Assembly (NCBI GenBank): GCA_028583415.1
Contig: CM053267.1
Span: 30,614,902-30,678,901, forward strand
From: Protea cynaroides
Taxonomy: Eukaryota; Streptophyta; Magnoliopsida; Proteales; Proteaceae
Length of the DNA: 64,000 nt
Direction: 5' to 3'
The position numbers and the translations under genes are program-made. Position 1 is the first letter of the stretch. Each line of letters opens with the position of its first letter. Below, one piece after another: positions 44,264 to 56,060 of the stretch. Below the pieces are notes generated by a model. It saw nothing but the letters and a program-made list of their open reading frames with translations. It was not told the DNA's origin and ran no database searches.

Positions 44264-46498
44264 TGTAAAATCCGTATCAAACTAACCGGTCTTACCACCT
44301 TGTACCAGGTCTACCTATCATGGTCATGCCAAGTGGACCAAGTGCGTAAAGAAAATCACAAGACCAGGTATGAGTCTGACCCAAAAATAGTAAATGTGAG
44401 GGTAGGATCGCATGCCTAAACAGGTAGGGTCGACCCTACCTCAACAGAAGTCCAACTTATGATTTTCTAGTCGTAGGGTCGCATGAGTAGAAAAACGTAG
44501 GGTCGATGGATCCTGCGACCCTACGTCCGACCCTACGATTTCAGACAGAAACCGTAAGTTAGGAAACTTTCCTAATTCCAAGGAATTCTTTCCTCAACTC
44601 AATGTGACTTATTTTGGAGGATTTTTCTCTATAAATAGGATGTCCCTTAGCCTCTTTTACTCCTTTTAGAACCCTAATTGAAAGTGAGAAAAGAGAAAGA
44701 GAAGGAAAAGAAGAAGAGAAGGAAAATTGAAGAAAAGGCTAAAGAAGAGGAGAAGTTCAGAGAAACCTCTGAATCTCAGCCAACTTCAGGTATGAAACTA
44801 AGTCCCTTCATAAATTAAGAGCCTAGAAACCCGAATCATCCATCTATGGACAAATCAGGAAGAAGTTAGGATTAAGAGAAACCCAAATCATCCATCCATG
44901 GACAAGTTCCAAAGGAATCCATGGAAGTAATCATCATAGGCAATGGAAAGTGTGTAAAAATCATAATTATGAGCCATAGAACAATCTTAGAATGGACCTA
45001 CAAGACCACAGGATCGACCACATGCCCTCGAAAAGTCCCAGGGAGGGTGTGGTCGCACGTAGGGTCCATTGGTAACCGACCCCACGTCCGACCCTACACC
45101 CTAGGGTCGATTGGTAACCGACCCTGGGTGCTGCCCTACCTGCGATCCTATGATTTCAGCTAGTCTAAATTTGTTAGAATTAATTCTAATTAAAATCTAT
45201 CGACTTGTTAGGCCTTTCTAGTGATTTAAAGGTGATTCATAGAGCTTGAACAAGGATCTACACTCAATCAAAGGTGAGGGAACAAGACCTAAACTAATTG
45301 GCTAATAATAAACTGTTTTCGTTTATTGAGTCCAATACCATGTATGATTCTTTGATTGTATGATTGTAATATGCATATCACATGTCATCCACTATTCCTG
45401 TTATTATTGTTCATGCATATTTAATTTTGTTTATTTATACTATGATGATGATGATGATGCTAGGAATATGCATGTGAATGTATGTGTGTGGTTGGTGTAC
45501 TTGATGCGAGTGGGGCATCAGGGGAAGTGTTATGCGGTGTTTGATCTGGGCACTTTAGCTCTATCTCTACTCAAATCTTGTCTACTAACATCGTCGTATC
45601 GTCATTACCTTAGCAGAATTATTACGTCGTAGGGCATTAGGGGAGGTGGTCTCGGACCGTGTAGTCTCTGATTCTGTCGAGGGGCCTTAGCTCTATTTCT
45701 ATGGACGTATTGAGGGATACTAGGGTGAGGCCTTGGATACACTGTTTGACATTAGGATTGGTTAGTTGTGAGCCCAGTTTGCAAGCCATCGTCAATAGGG
45801 GCTTACGTGTTGGTATGGGTAGGGCATCAGGGGAAGTGTTATGCGGTGTTTGATCCGGATACTTTAGCTCTATCTCTATTCAATGGTGGGGTGGATGTGG
45901 ACGACATTGGTGTTTGATCCATTGGGTGGGCTTACACACCCTGTGTATAGAGGCGTGGCGGCCACCGAACCTTTCTATAGCACATTGTAAACTTATAAAT
46001 CAGACCAAAGATATGAATTGAATGCATACATATGTTTGCTCACTGAGCCGTGATGTGTGCTCACCCATTCGACGTCGAATGCTTTTAGTTGATGATGCAG
46101 GTACCACAGTTGAAGACTATATGAATGCTCCTATGTATGGACATGTGACGGCGATGGATGCTGAAGTTATGGTGGAGTCGCATGATTCGTCATGCGAGTG
46201 CAACTCTTGTGTTTTCGATTAGAATGTTATTCAATTTATAAAGACGATGTAATTGATTAAATATTTTATTTTATGTCTTAGTAAATGGAGAATAATTGGA
46301 TAATTTATTATTTTATAATTATTAGACTCTGAGTTCATTAGTATAAAGACTTTCGCTATTGTGTATTTACTCTGATTATTGTCGTGGATATATATGGTTT
46401 AAGCAAACGAACACAACCTATTCGAGAACCTAGTTCAACCGTTGGTTTATTAGCGATTCATCACACCATTCTAAATAGTGCGGAATTAGGGTGTGACA
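44264..46498 (+). repeat. 3' LTR of Tekay-like element
   Basis: 2235 bp, TGTAAAATCC...GGTGTGACA, followed by TSD TAGGG. A TATA box CTATAAATAGG lies near 44630. It carries the conserved micro-ORF at 46094-46222. Confidence 0.92.
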
Positions 46499-46505
46499 TA
46501 GGGTA

Positions 46506-48850
46506 TGTAAGACCCGCACGCCACGAACCCGGCCTAACCTTACATTTCGTGTCGTGAACCGTCTACATATCATGGTTGAGCCAAGTGGACCAAGGGTGTG
46601 AAGAAACCCAAGACCCAATATGAAAATTTACCCAAAAACAATCAAAATGAGGGTAGGGTCGCAGGTTTTAACAGGCAGGTCCGACCCTCCCATCGACCCT
46701 CACCATCGACCCTCAACCATGGGTCGCAGGGTCTATGGGTTGTCCGACCCTCCCATCGACTCTCAGCATCGACCCTCGGCATTCGGGAAAAACAGCACGA
46801 ACCGAAAATTGAGAAACCTTCCTAATTTCAATTGGAACCTTTCCTAAACTCAATGGGACTTATTTTGGGAGGTTTTGCCCTATAAATAGGACGTCCCTAA
46901 GACTCTTTCACTCCTTTTACAACCCTAATTGGATTGAGAGAAAGAGAAGAGAAGGAAGAGAAGAAGAGAAGGAAAACTTGAAGAAAAGGCTAAGGAAGAA
47001 GAGGAAATTCAGAGGAACTCTGAATCTCAGCAAAAGCAAAACTAAGGTATGGATACATTCCCAATGATTTATTTAAGACTTCAGAATGGTTTATGAAGAG
47101 GGTATGACTTAGAAGAAACACAAATCATCCATCCATGGTTAGGTTTTCATTGAAAACCATGGAGGAGATCATTAAAACCATGTAGGTGAATAAAGTATAG
47201 TTCTAAACCATAGAACATGTATAGAATGGATTGTGGAAGTAAGCCATAGGACCCAACCATGAAAGAGAGAACGAAATTTGATATTTTTGACTCAAACCAT
47301 GGAGGGTCGCTCCTAGGGTCGATGGCAGATCCGACCCTAGCATCGACCCTCAGTGTTCGGGAAGTTCAGATTAGGGGGAGGGTCGCACCGAGGGTCGATC
47401 AGGACTCCGACCCTACCTCCGACCCTCAGTTTACAGAATTATTTTTAAATTCAGAATTAATTCTAATTAAATTCTATCGACTTTGTTAGGTCTTCTAGCA
47501 ATATAATAACATTATAAAGGTGATTCTAAAGCTTAGAAGATGATCTATTAACAAGCTAAGGTGAGGGAACAAGACCTAAACTAACTGGTTAATAATAAAC
47601 TGTTTTATTTCTTGAGTCCAATGTCATATTGATTCTATGCGTGTATGCTTGTATGTGCATTTAACATGTCATCTAATATTTCTATTATTTGTTCATGCAT
47701 ATTTACTTTATTGTTTATAACATGATGATGATGATGATAGGAATAGGCATGTGAATGTTTGTGTTTGGCTAGTGTATATGGTGCGGGTAGGGATGGTATC
47801 AACCGGTACAGCCATGACCGTTCTTCATCGGGTGTATATTGTGCCATGGTCTATTCAAGTCATGTCCACTAAGCAAGTGTTAGTGTGTTTGATGCGAGAG
47901 GAGCATCAGGGGGAGGACGTGGCATTGTGGTTCAGCCTGGTCACCAGACTCTAGCTCTATCTCTACTCAAGTCTTGTCCACTAACATCGTCGTATCGCCA
48001 TTACCTTAGCGGAACTAATATGTCGTAGGGTATCAGGGGGGGGGACGTGGCATTGTGGTTCAGCCTGGTCACCAGACTCTAGCTCTATCTCTATGGATGT
48101 ATTGAGGGATGCTGGGGTGAGGCCTTGGATACATTGTTTGGCATTAGGGTTGGTTAGTTGCGAGCCCGGGTTTGCAAGCCCTCGCCAAGGGGGCTTACGT
48201 GTTGGTATGGGCAACCGGTACAGCCATGCCATTTTCATGGGGTGTATATTGTCCATGGTGGGTGCATGTGGGGCGACGGTGCCGTTTTCATTGGGCGTTT
48301 CCACACACTCGTGTATAGAGGTGCGGCGGCCACCTATCCTTTCTATAGCACATTGCAAACTTATATACCATACCAAAGATATGAATTGAATGCATGCATA
48401 TGTGTTGTTGCATTGTTTTGTTTACTCACTGAGCTCAAGTTGGAGAGCTGACCCTCGCGCGCGTAATTCTTTTTAGTTTCTGATGTTGCAGGTACTATGA
48501 TTGAAGATTATGTCGACACGCCAACATATGAACATGTGGTGGCTATGATGAGCAAGGTGTGGAGGACGAACATGGTTTGTTAAGCGAGCGTTTGAATTGG
48601 TGGATACGTTTAGTGTTTAGTTTTCATATTTGGATATTGTAATATGTATTAAATTATGTTTTGGTTACATGAAAATAAATAGAATATTAATTATTTATCA
48701 TGATTAGACCTCAGTTCATTATCTGTAAGACTTCCGCTATTTACTTTATTACCTCTGATTAATGTGGAATGTGTTTTGGTTTATCATGATTAGATCTCAG
48801 TTCATGATTTCAAAATAGGCTATCCCACATATGATAAACCAAAACACATT
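46506..48850 (+). repeat. LTR of a second, related chromovirus family (truncated)
   Basis: It starts TGTAAGACCCGCACG 7 bp after the end of the Tekay element and follows the same layout as that LTR (CGACCCTC words, CTATAAATAGGACG near 46881, GATGATGATGATG, micro-ORF region at 48490), but is clearly diverged. It lacks the expected GTGTGACA end and breaks off near 48850, where the small LTR element starts. The micro-ORF here has lost its Cys-rich end. Confidence 0.75.
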
Positions 48851-48852
48851 CC
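48769..48852. repeat. 20-bp inverted repeat at the LTR/element junction
   Basis: AATGTGTTTTGGTTTATCAT (starting about 48769) and its inverse ATGATAAACCAAAACACATT (about 48832-48851) flank 40-odd bp at the breakpoint between the truncated LTR and the small LTR element. Confidence 0.8.
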
Positions 48853-49628
48853 TCTGAAACCCAAGGTGAAGATATTCCTCTTCACCATCATTTGGAAGGA
48901 AAAATTTACAACTGGCTCAACGACTCATATATCTGATTCATTTATCCTTATTTGTGTCGTTCCATTGCTTTCACTCGATCAGACAAATACTTCAATAAAT
49001 CTGCAATATGTTGTAAAGTAAAATATTTACTTACTTGTGGTACATAACATTTATCGTTTTCAGTCATGGCTCTGATACCAATTTGATCCAAACCTAAAGG
49101 TAAGCAAACCAAGATCGAAGACTGGTAGAGAATATTATCCATTGTAAAATAAAACACATATGATGGTTTTGATGATATTTGTATATATGAAGATAAAGAT
49201 AGATAGATAGCAGTATAGAGTCACATTAGTTGTCCTGTTGTAGGATTCTTACCTAGGCACACATGTTTATCACAAGCATATTTGATCTCACAAGTAAATC
49301 TCAAAATAAGAAATTTTCATAAAGTTTAGATCAAAGTTCTAGATGTTGTAACAACCCATAATTCCATTATATGGGGAAATAGAAGGCTTAACCCCTTGGT
49401 TACGTCAACTTGAATTTAATGAACTATTGAAATTTCAAGACTAAATGAAATCCCAATACTTGAAAACTAAAACTCATACATTGATAGCAAACCTAGACAT
49501 AAAAAACTATTCCCTAGACATAAAAAACAATTTCACGACATTAAAAACAAAAACATTAATGTTATCTTGAAAAATAAAACCAACTATATTAATTCAATTA
49601 AGAAAGTAAACCCCACAAATGACTCTTA

Positions 49629-50705
49629 GGGGCTGTTTGATAAAACTTCAATTCTGGGATTCTTACTTCTGGTTCAAATTTCTACTCCAACTTCAAAAGG
49701 ATTCAAGAGTATGAGGGAGTAGAAACATGTTTGTTAACCTAATTTAGTCATGGACTCCTAAGTAGTGGTGGGGGTGGCAGATGGTGGCACTAGTGGTGAG
49801 TGGTGATGGTTGGTGACGATGGTGGTGGGTGGGAGGTGGTGGTGAAGGGTGGCGGTGGGGGGGTGGTGGTGGTGGAGGGTGGTGGCCGTGGTGGTGGGTG
49901 GTAGTGGATGGTGGTGGCGGTGGTGGTGGGTGGTAGTGGATGGTGGTGGCGGTGGTGGTGGGTGATAGTTGGTGGTGGTGGTGGTGGCGGTGGTTGGTGG
50001 CTGGTGGTGGTGATGATGGTAGGTGGCGGTGGGTGGTAGTGGATGGTGGTGGCTATGGTGGGTAGTTAGTGGTGGTGGCGACGGGGGGTGGTGGTGGTGG
50101 CTGTGGTGGTGGGTGATAATTGGTGGTGGTGGTGGTGGCTGGTGGTTGGTGGCTGGTGGTGGTGGCGATAGTAGGTGGCGGTGGGTGGTAGTGGATGGTG
50201 GTGACGGTGGTGGGTGGTTGGTGGTGGTGGCGACGAGGGGTGGTGGTAGTGGCGGTGGTAGGTGGTGGTGGCGGTGGTTGGTGGCTGGTGGCGGTGGTTG
50301 GTGGCTGGTGGTGGTGGCGATGGTAGGTGGTGGTGGATGGTGGTGGCGGTGGTTGGTGGTGGTGGCGATGGTAGGTGGCGGTGGGTGGTGGCGGTGTGGT
50401 GGTGGTGGTGGTGGTGGCGGCAGTGGGTGGTGGAGGAGGGTGGTGGCGGTGGTGGGTGATGGGTTGTGGTATTGGTGGTGGTAGTTGGTGGTAGTAGTGG
50501 TGTGGGGTGATTTTTACTCCAAAATTATACTCTGAAGTCGAAAAGCATCTATTTGATGCTCCAAAAAATTAGATTCTAGAGCTCATTTGGAGCCGGTTCA
50601 CTCATTGATTCTCCAGAAGTCCGAACTGGGTTACCAAACAGGCTTCTACTCCATTTATACTCCAGAAGTCAGAATCCAACTTCTGGAGTGTTACCAAACA
50701 CCCCC
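49629..50705. mobile_element. PIF/Harbinger-type MITE with GGT minisatellite
   Basis: The left end GGGGCTGTTTGATAA and inverted right end GGGGGTGTTTGGTAA are flanked by TTA on both sides (49626-49628 and 50706-50708). Further inverted similarity includes TTCTGGAGTATAAATGGAGT-type subterminal sequence. The middle (49755-50505) is an expanded GGTGGTGGCGGT minisatellite. It sits inside LTR copy 1 of the tandem element and joins perfectly when removed. Confidence 0.8.
49755..50505 (+). repeat. GGT-rich minisatellite inside the MITE
   Basis: Irregular repeats of GGTGGTGGGTGGTAGTGGAT and GGTGGCGGTGGTTGGTGGCT types, strongly G/T-biased on the plus strand. Gly/Trp/Val-rich frames over it are repeat translations. 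Confidence 0.9.
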
Positions 50706-51108
50706 TTAGACTTTAAAAATGATTCTTAGACTTCACTAATGACTCTTAGACTTCTAAATTCGTATGGATCACTTATCACCCATATATGGGTTTTTAAAAT
50801 AGACCAATACAATAGTAAACATAATAAATATTAATCCATATTACATATAATCCAATAGACTACTTATTTAACTCTTTTGAAACCCAAGGCGAAGATATTC
50901 ATCTTCACCATCATTTGGAAGAAAAAATCTATAATTGACTCAATGACTCATGTATCTGATTCATTTGTTCCTGTTTGTGTCATTGTTCCATTGTTATCAC
51001 TCAATCAAACAAGGACTTCAATAAATTCACAATATATTGTAAAATAAAATATTACTTACTTATGATACAGAACTATTCTCATTTTCAAACATGGTTTTGA
51101 TACTAATT

Positions 51109-51872
51109 TGATGCAAACCTAAAGGTATGCAAGACAAGATCGAAGACTGGTAAAGAATATTATCCGTTGTAAAATAAAATACATGTGATGGTATTAATGA
51201 AATTTGAAGATATGAAAATAAAAATAGATAAATTACAGTTTAGAGTCCTACTAGTTACCCCGTCATAGGAATCTCACCTAAGCACACTTATTTCTTACAA
51301 ACACACTTGATTCTCGTAAGTAAAGAGAGGATTTTCAAAAAATCTGAATGTTGTAACAATAACCATAAGTCCATTATATAAGAAAATAGAAGGCTTAACA
51401 ATCCCTTGGTTATATCAACTTGAATTTAATGGATTATTAAAATTCCGAGACTAAATGGAATCCCAACACTTACTAAAACCTATACATTGGTAATAAATTA
51501 AGACATAGAAAACTATTCCCTAAACATAGAAAATAATTCCAAGACATTGAAAACAAAAACATTAATGCTGTCTTAGATAATAAAACCCACTATATTAATT
51601 CACCTAGAAAAAAAAAATCCAATAATAACTCATAGACTTTAAAAATGACTCTTAGACTTTACTAATGACTTTTAGACTTCTAAATTCGTATGAACCACTT
51701 ATCATCCATATATGGATTTTCAAAATAGCCTCAATACAATAGTAAATATAATAAATACTAGCCTATAGCCCATATAACCTAATAGGTTACTTATTAACCC
51801 ATTAAAATAGGTTTGGGGCTTAATTTGGACTTGTTCCAACATTAATACTTGTACTGGAATTTATCTACATCA
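51109..51872 (-). repeat. LTR copy 2
   Basis: 764 bp. The minus strand starts TGATGTAGATAAATTCC after the PPT and ends ...TTTGCATCA before AATTAGTATC, a mutated PBS. Confidence 0.78.
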
Positions 51873-52000
51873 AATCTCCTCTTCTCAGAATAAACTCAAC
51901 TTCGAATTTTGTATAGGTGAAGAATCAATTGCCTATGATGTATGTCTAGCTTTAGCCCGTAACAATACTCTGGTAGCACACAAACATCAGGGATATAATA

Positions 52001-52267
52001 TCATAAGTGTTGAGCTCGCTCTTCAAAATATTTCGACGGGATTACGAATTCAATGTGCTTAATTTCACAATCAACACCAAGAATATCATTAAAAGCAATC
52101 ACAACCTCATGTGGAACGTTTGTGAAGTCTTCTTTAATTGTGATCTCTTCAGTCACGACCACTTCAATCTTATCCTCTTTTTCCTCTTTAACAAAGCCTT
52201 CAATGGTAGGTTCTAAAGAAGAAAAATTGTTCACCTTATATATGATTGATCTTGTTTTCAACTTCAA
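52001..52267 (-). CDS. Small acidic ORF in the non-autonomous element's interior
   Basis: 88 codons, MKLKTRSIIYKVNNFSSLEP..., with a Glu/Lys/Val-rich centre (VKEEKEDKIEVVVTEEITIK) and no recognised domain. It lies between the PBS side and the PPT. A gag-like role is possible but nothing in the sequence shows it. An unrelated short frame near the PBS (49064-48948 in the partial interior, MTENDKCYVPQVSKYF...) may be the other piece of the leader coding region. Confidence 0.3.
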   Translation of the reverse strand: MKLKTRSIIYKVNNFSSLEPTIEGFVKEEKEDKIEVVVTEEITIKEDFTNVPHEVVIAFNDILGVDCEIKHIEFVIPSKYFEERAQHL

Positions 52268-52598
52268 CCTCTTTTATGTAAACCTCTATGGTAGGAACAT
52301 CAATGTATTCCAGTGTGAGAGGTGCTCTAAGGTGGAAGGAAGGTCTCAAAAGTGGAGGAAGTGCTCTGATGATGGAGAGTGTTTGTTATGCCCAATTTTG
52401 CTCAATTTGAGTTAATTGAGTATGCAACTAGCTCAACGACTCATATATCTAATTCATTTGTTTTTGTTTGTGTCGTTGCTCCATTGTCGTCACTCAATCA
52501 GACAAGGACTTCAATAAATCTGTAATATATTGTAAAGTAAAAGATTTACTTGTGGTACAAAACTATTCTCGTTTTCAGTCATGGATTTTATACCAATT

Positions 52599-53374
52599 TG
52601 ATGTAAACCTAAAGGTAAACAAGCCGAGATCGGAGACTATTAGAGAATATCATCTGATGTGAAATAAAATACATGCGATAGTATTGATGACATTTGAAGA
52701 TACAAAGATAAAGACAGATAGATGATAGCCTAGAGTCCCACTAATTGCCCCACTATTGGAGTCCCATCTAGGCACACTTGTTTCTCATAAACACACTTGA
52801 TTCTCACAAGTAAATATCAAAAAGAGAATTTTCATAAAATTCTGGATCAAAGTTATAGATGCTGTAATAGCAACCCATAATTCCATTATATAGAAAAATA
52901 GAAGGCTTAACAACCCCTTGGTTACATCAGCTTTAATTTAATAGACTGTTGAAATTTCAAGACTAAATGGAATCCTAATACTTAGTAACTAAAACCCATA
53001 TATTGATAGCAAATCAAGACATAGAAAACTATTCCCTAGACATAGAAAATAATTCTAAGACATTAAAAAAAAAAAAAAAAACATTAATGCTGTTTTGAAA
53101 AATAAAACCCACTATATTAATTCACCTAGGAAAGTAAACTCCACTAATGATTCATAGACTTTAAAAATGACTCTTAGACTTTTAAAATCATATGGACCAC
53201 TTATCACTCATATATGGGTTATCAAAATAGGCTCAATACAATAATAAACATAATAAATAATAACCCATAACCTATATAGCCCAATAGTCTATTTATTAAC
53301 CCATTAGAATAGGCTTTGGAATTAATTTGGGTTTGTTCCAACATGAATACTTGTGCTGGAATCTATCTGCATCA
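52599..53374 (-). repeat. LTR copy 3
   Basis: 776 bp. The minus strand starts TGATGCAGATAGATTCC and ends ...TTTACATCA before AATTGGTATAAAATCC, a mutated PBS. An A-run at 53066-53081 is unique to this copy. Confidence 0.78.
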
Positions 53375-53866
53375 GACATTCATTATTTTAAAGTACTTTA
53401 AATGTCATCATGTGCTTGTATGTTGTGTATTTTTAAATGGGAAGGAGCTTTATATTGTTTTCTTAGTAGCAATCCTTACGGCTTGCTTCCACGTACTTGT
53501 TTTTTCTTAATGTGAAATTTTGGGAGAAGGATAGTTATTCATTCTCCCACTGGTTTTGGGAAGTTATTTCATCACTTTTAACATTAGGGTAGTAGCTCTA
53601 GATTTATAGGTTTGCATATGATTACATTCATTGTTTTGAGGTTTTATTTATGGTTTTCCCACAGTTGATGTTCTTAATGCATTTGTATTCACAATTACTA
53701 GTTTAGCTTTAAGGATGTTAATGCATGTGCATTTGGGTGATCTAGTAGTCACCTTTGTACTGGGACTATGGCCAGAGGCATCTCATAATTTGAACTACAT
53801 AAATAAGATTTTCCATTGTTGAAAATATTTGTCTTGAGTGTTTTTTAGGCAATGGTATTGTTTAAC
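53375..53866 (+). other. Intergenic, nothing recognised
   Basis: AT-rich, with short frames without domain signals. Confidence 0.4.
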
Positions 53867-53869
53867 TTA

Positions 53870-54131
53870 AGTTCTCTTTGGTATAGTTTATATTTATGTT
53901 TATATGAAAATAAATTATGAATCGTAAATAATACTCATTTAATAACATTATATATAAAGAATTAAAAATAGATTATCACAATAATGATAAACACTTTTTA
54001 ACCTATTTGTAGAGTTTAGATTATATCAATTTATTTTAAATATAAATAAATACCATATATCATACCAAACAACTACATATATGTCATAATGTATTATATA
54101 ATTAATTATATAATACATACCAAAGAGAGCT
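53870..54131. mobile_element. MITE copy A (TTA target duplication)
   Basis: Left end AGTTCTCTTTGGTAT and inverted right end AGCTCTCTTTGGTAT, with TTA at 53867-53869 and 54132-54134. The body is very AT-rich (TATATTTATGTTTATATG...). TTA TSD suggests the Tourist/PIF-Harbinger class. Confidence 0.75.
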
Positions 54132-54134
54132 TTA

Positions 54135-54413
54135 GGCTTTTTTTGATATAATTTATATTTATGTTTATGAGTTATTTATGGTAAATCATTTATGAGAATA
54201 AATTATGAATCATAAATAATAACCATTTGGTATTACTAGACATAAAAAAAAATAGTTTATCACAATAATAATAAACACCTTCTATCATATTTGTAGATTT
54301 TAGATTATATTAATTAATTTTAAATATAAATAAGTATCATAATTCACACCAAACAATTACATATGTCATAATATATTATATAATTAATTCTATAATCCAT
54401 ACTAAAGAGAGCC
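54135..54413. mobile_element. MITE copy B, head-to-tail with copy A
   Basis: Same body sequence and orientation as copy A. Left end GGCTTTTTTTGATAT, inverted right end GGCTCTCTTTAGTAT. TTA at 54132-54134 (shared with copy A) and 54414-54416. Confidence 0.72.
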
Positions 54414-54811
54414 TTATTCTTTTACAGAGAAAGAAACCTATTTTAGAGGTGTTTTTCCAATAATTTTAGGCAGCTATCTCTATGGGATGCTATTTTGTAG
54501 GGTACTCGTCTTGTAGTTTTAATCGGCAATCTCTAGGAGTGTATGGTTTTTCCAATCCATAAAAATTTTGATGGTTGCAGTTTCTGACATCTGATGTGCG
54601 CTGTAAGATTCCAGAGAGATTAGCATTGTTGGTGTTGTAATTTCTATATTTGTTTCTCTGTGGTTTCCTTATATTTTGGTTAGGGTGACAATGTGGTTTA
54701 AAAGGAATTCAATTTCTGAGTTTAATATTCAACTTATAAAATTAGAAAGATTCTATATTATTTTTAAGTCGCTGTTTTTTTGCTTACATGGTTCCTATCT
54801 CTTCTCCACAG

Positions 54812-54877
54812 GTTCTACAACGGTTAAACGTTTTTGCCCCAGATGATATTGATGCTGCCTTGGAGGCCCTGAATAAT
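54812..54877 (+). other. Isolated exon-like 66-bp segment
   Basis: A pyrimidine-rich CTTCTCCACAG acceptor is followed by 22 open codons (VLQRLNVFAPDDIDAALEAL, then NN) and a GTAAGC donor. The composition and splice-site quality stand out from the AT-rich surroundings. No parent protein is recognised and no partner exon was found nearby, so it may be a captured or orphaned exon. Confidence 0.35.
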
Positions 54878-56060
54878 GTAAGCTTAATTTCATTTATGTT
54901 TTACACTGATCTCTTTATTCCTTTTTTCAGCAAATATTTTTTTTTTTTTTTTTTTTCTGGTAAAGACCCCATTCGGTTTGATGTGAAGTAAAATAAATTT
55001 TTCAAGAGCAAAAGTGAAATAAAATAAAAGAAAATTGTAAATGGGAGTATTGGGTTGGAAGTAAAGTTGTATGTGAAATGTGGGGACCACAAAATAGAGA
55101 AACTAGGGAGTGAAAATTTTCTGTTGTATTTATTCAGAAATGGAAATCAGTCATTTTAAGCAAAATTTTGCCTGACAAGAAAAATAAAATAAAACTTTAT
55201 ATGATATTTGATGACATTTTGTTTGAAATCTTTTTTTTTTTTTTTTTATTTTGTCTTTTGAAGCTTCTTAAGCTTCCACTTTCAAAAAACAGAGAAGCGT
55301 CTCATAAAACTTTCATTAGTCCTTTGATGAATGGCATGAATGGAGACATTTTTCTACCAAACTTATCTGATAACTACATGAAATTAAGGATGTGATCCAA
55401 TTCATATGGGATAATTTTTTGGAGGACATTTTTCAAATATTTTTTTTTTCTTTCTAATTAAATATTATTGGTTTCTCTTGAAAGTGAGAACAAAATCCTC
55501 TACCGGCTAATCCTAAATGTTGGCCAATTAGGATACAATATTTAAACTGACATCACTACAGCTACTGTCTACATCACCAATGAGACCCACACCTTTTCTC
55601 CTCTTTTTCTTTCTCATCAAAATTGATCAATTTTGCCAAAAATTTCAACATAGTGTTCAACAATTACAAAATCCTTTGTGATCATGGTTCAAGGAATTGG
55701 GAGCAGATTGGTTGAATCCGCCGAGCCCATTCAATGATTCTAGGGTGTTTTGGCTGATTCCAATTGGATCAGAATCGGAATCATTGAAGGCCGATCCTGT
55801 TGGCAATTCCGCTTCATTGAACCATGGTTGTAACAAGCTCGTTATGATGATGATAATGATGTGGTAATATAAAGATCATCAAACTTAAGAAATTCTCAAA
55901 AGCACCTGTGAGCATTACAGTTCAACATTTTAACCCATTCCTTTGCAATTGGATTTAACAAGGAAAATTGCCAAAGTAATCTTTGTAATACAACTTTGTA
56001 TACAGATACCACATCAAGTATGTTCGAATCTATACAAGTGGAAATGAGGTATTTCTCCCT
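54878..56060. other. Intergenic and 3' flank of the SWI2-type gene
   Basis: No ORF with a domain. A short foldback lies at about 55683-55828: CATGGTTCAAGGAATTGGGA pairs loosely with ATTCCGCTTCATTGAACCATG, with GATTCC-type words between, a MITE-like repeat. The part just below 56061 is the probable 3' UTR of the SWI2-type gene. Confidence 0.45.

Larger units (their letters stand above)
25921..46498 (+). mobile_element. Ty3/gypsy chromovirus (Tekay/Del-like) with nested insertions
   Basis: LTRs start TGTAA and end GTGACA; the 5' LTR is 25921-26606 plus 35432-36999, and the 3' LTR is 44264-46498. A perfect TSD TAGGG lies at 25916-25920 and 46499-46503. The PBS TGGTATCAGAGCT (37003-37015) and PPT AATAAGAAGGGGGGAG (44247-44262) are clear. 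Order is PBS, antisense ORF, gag, protease, RT, RNase H, integrase, chromodomain-like end, PPT, which places it among chromoviruses, most like Tekay/Del. The two 5' LTR pieces sum to the length of the 3' LTR once a 5-bp duplication is removed. About a dozen stops break the polyprotein. Confidence 0.92.
49084..50862 (-). repeat. LTR copy 1, split by a MITE and truncated
   Basis: 49084-49628 plus 50706-50862 align with LTR copies 2 and 3. The last 90 bp or so (the LTR start on the minus strand) are missing at the 50862 junction. Confidence 0.75.
48855..53374 (-). mobile_element. Tandem array of a small non-autonomous LTR retrotransposon
   Basis: Read on the minus strand: LTR (53374-52599), interior (52598-51873), LTR (51872-51109), shortened interior (51108-50863), LTR (about 50862-49084, split by a MITE), then part of an interior (49083-48855). 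Each interior starts next to a tRNA-Met-type PBS (clear as TGGTATCAGAGCC at 49080-49068; degenerate in the others), and the complete interior ends with PPT GAGAAGAGGAGA (51886-51875). No pol is present. A three-LTR, two-interior tandem is the usual product of unequal recombination between LTRs. Another fragment lies at 23120-23202. Confidence 0.8.

Noticed and set aside
50023..50484. Gly/Trp/Val-rich ORF of 153 codons
   Set aside because: Direct translation of the GGT minisatellite inside a MITE.
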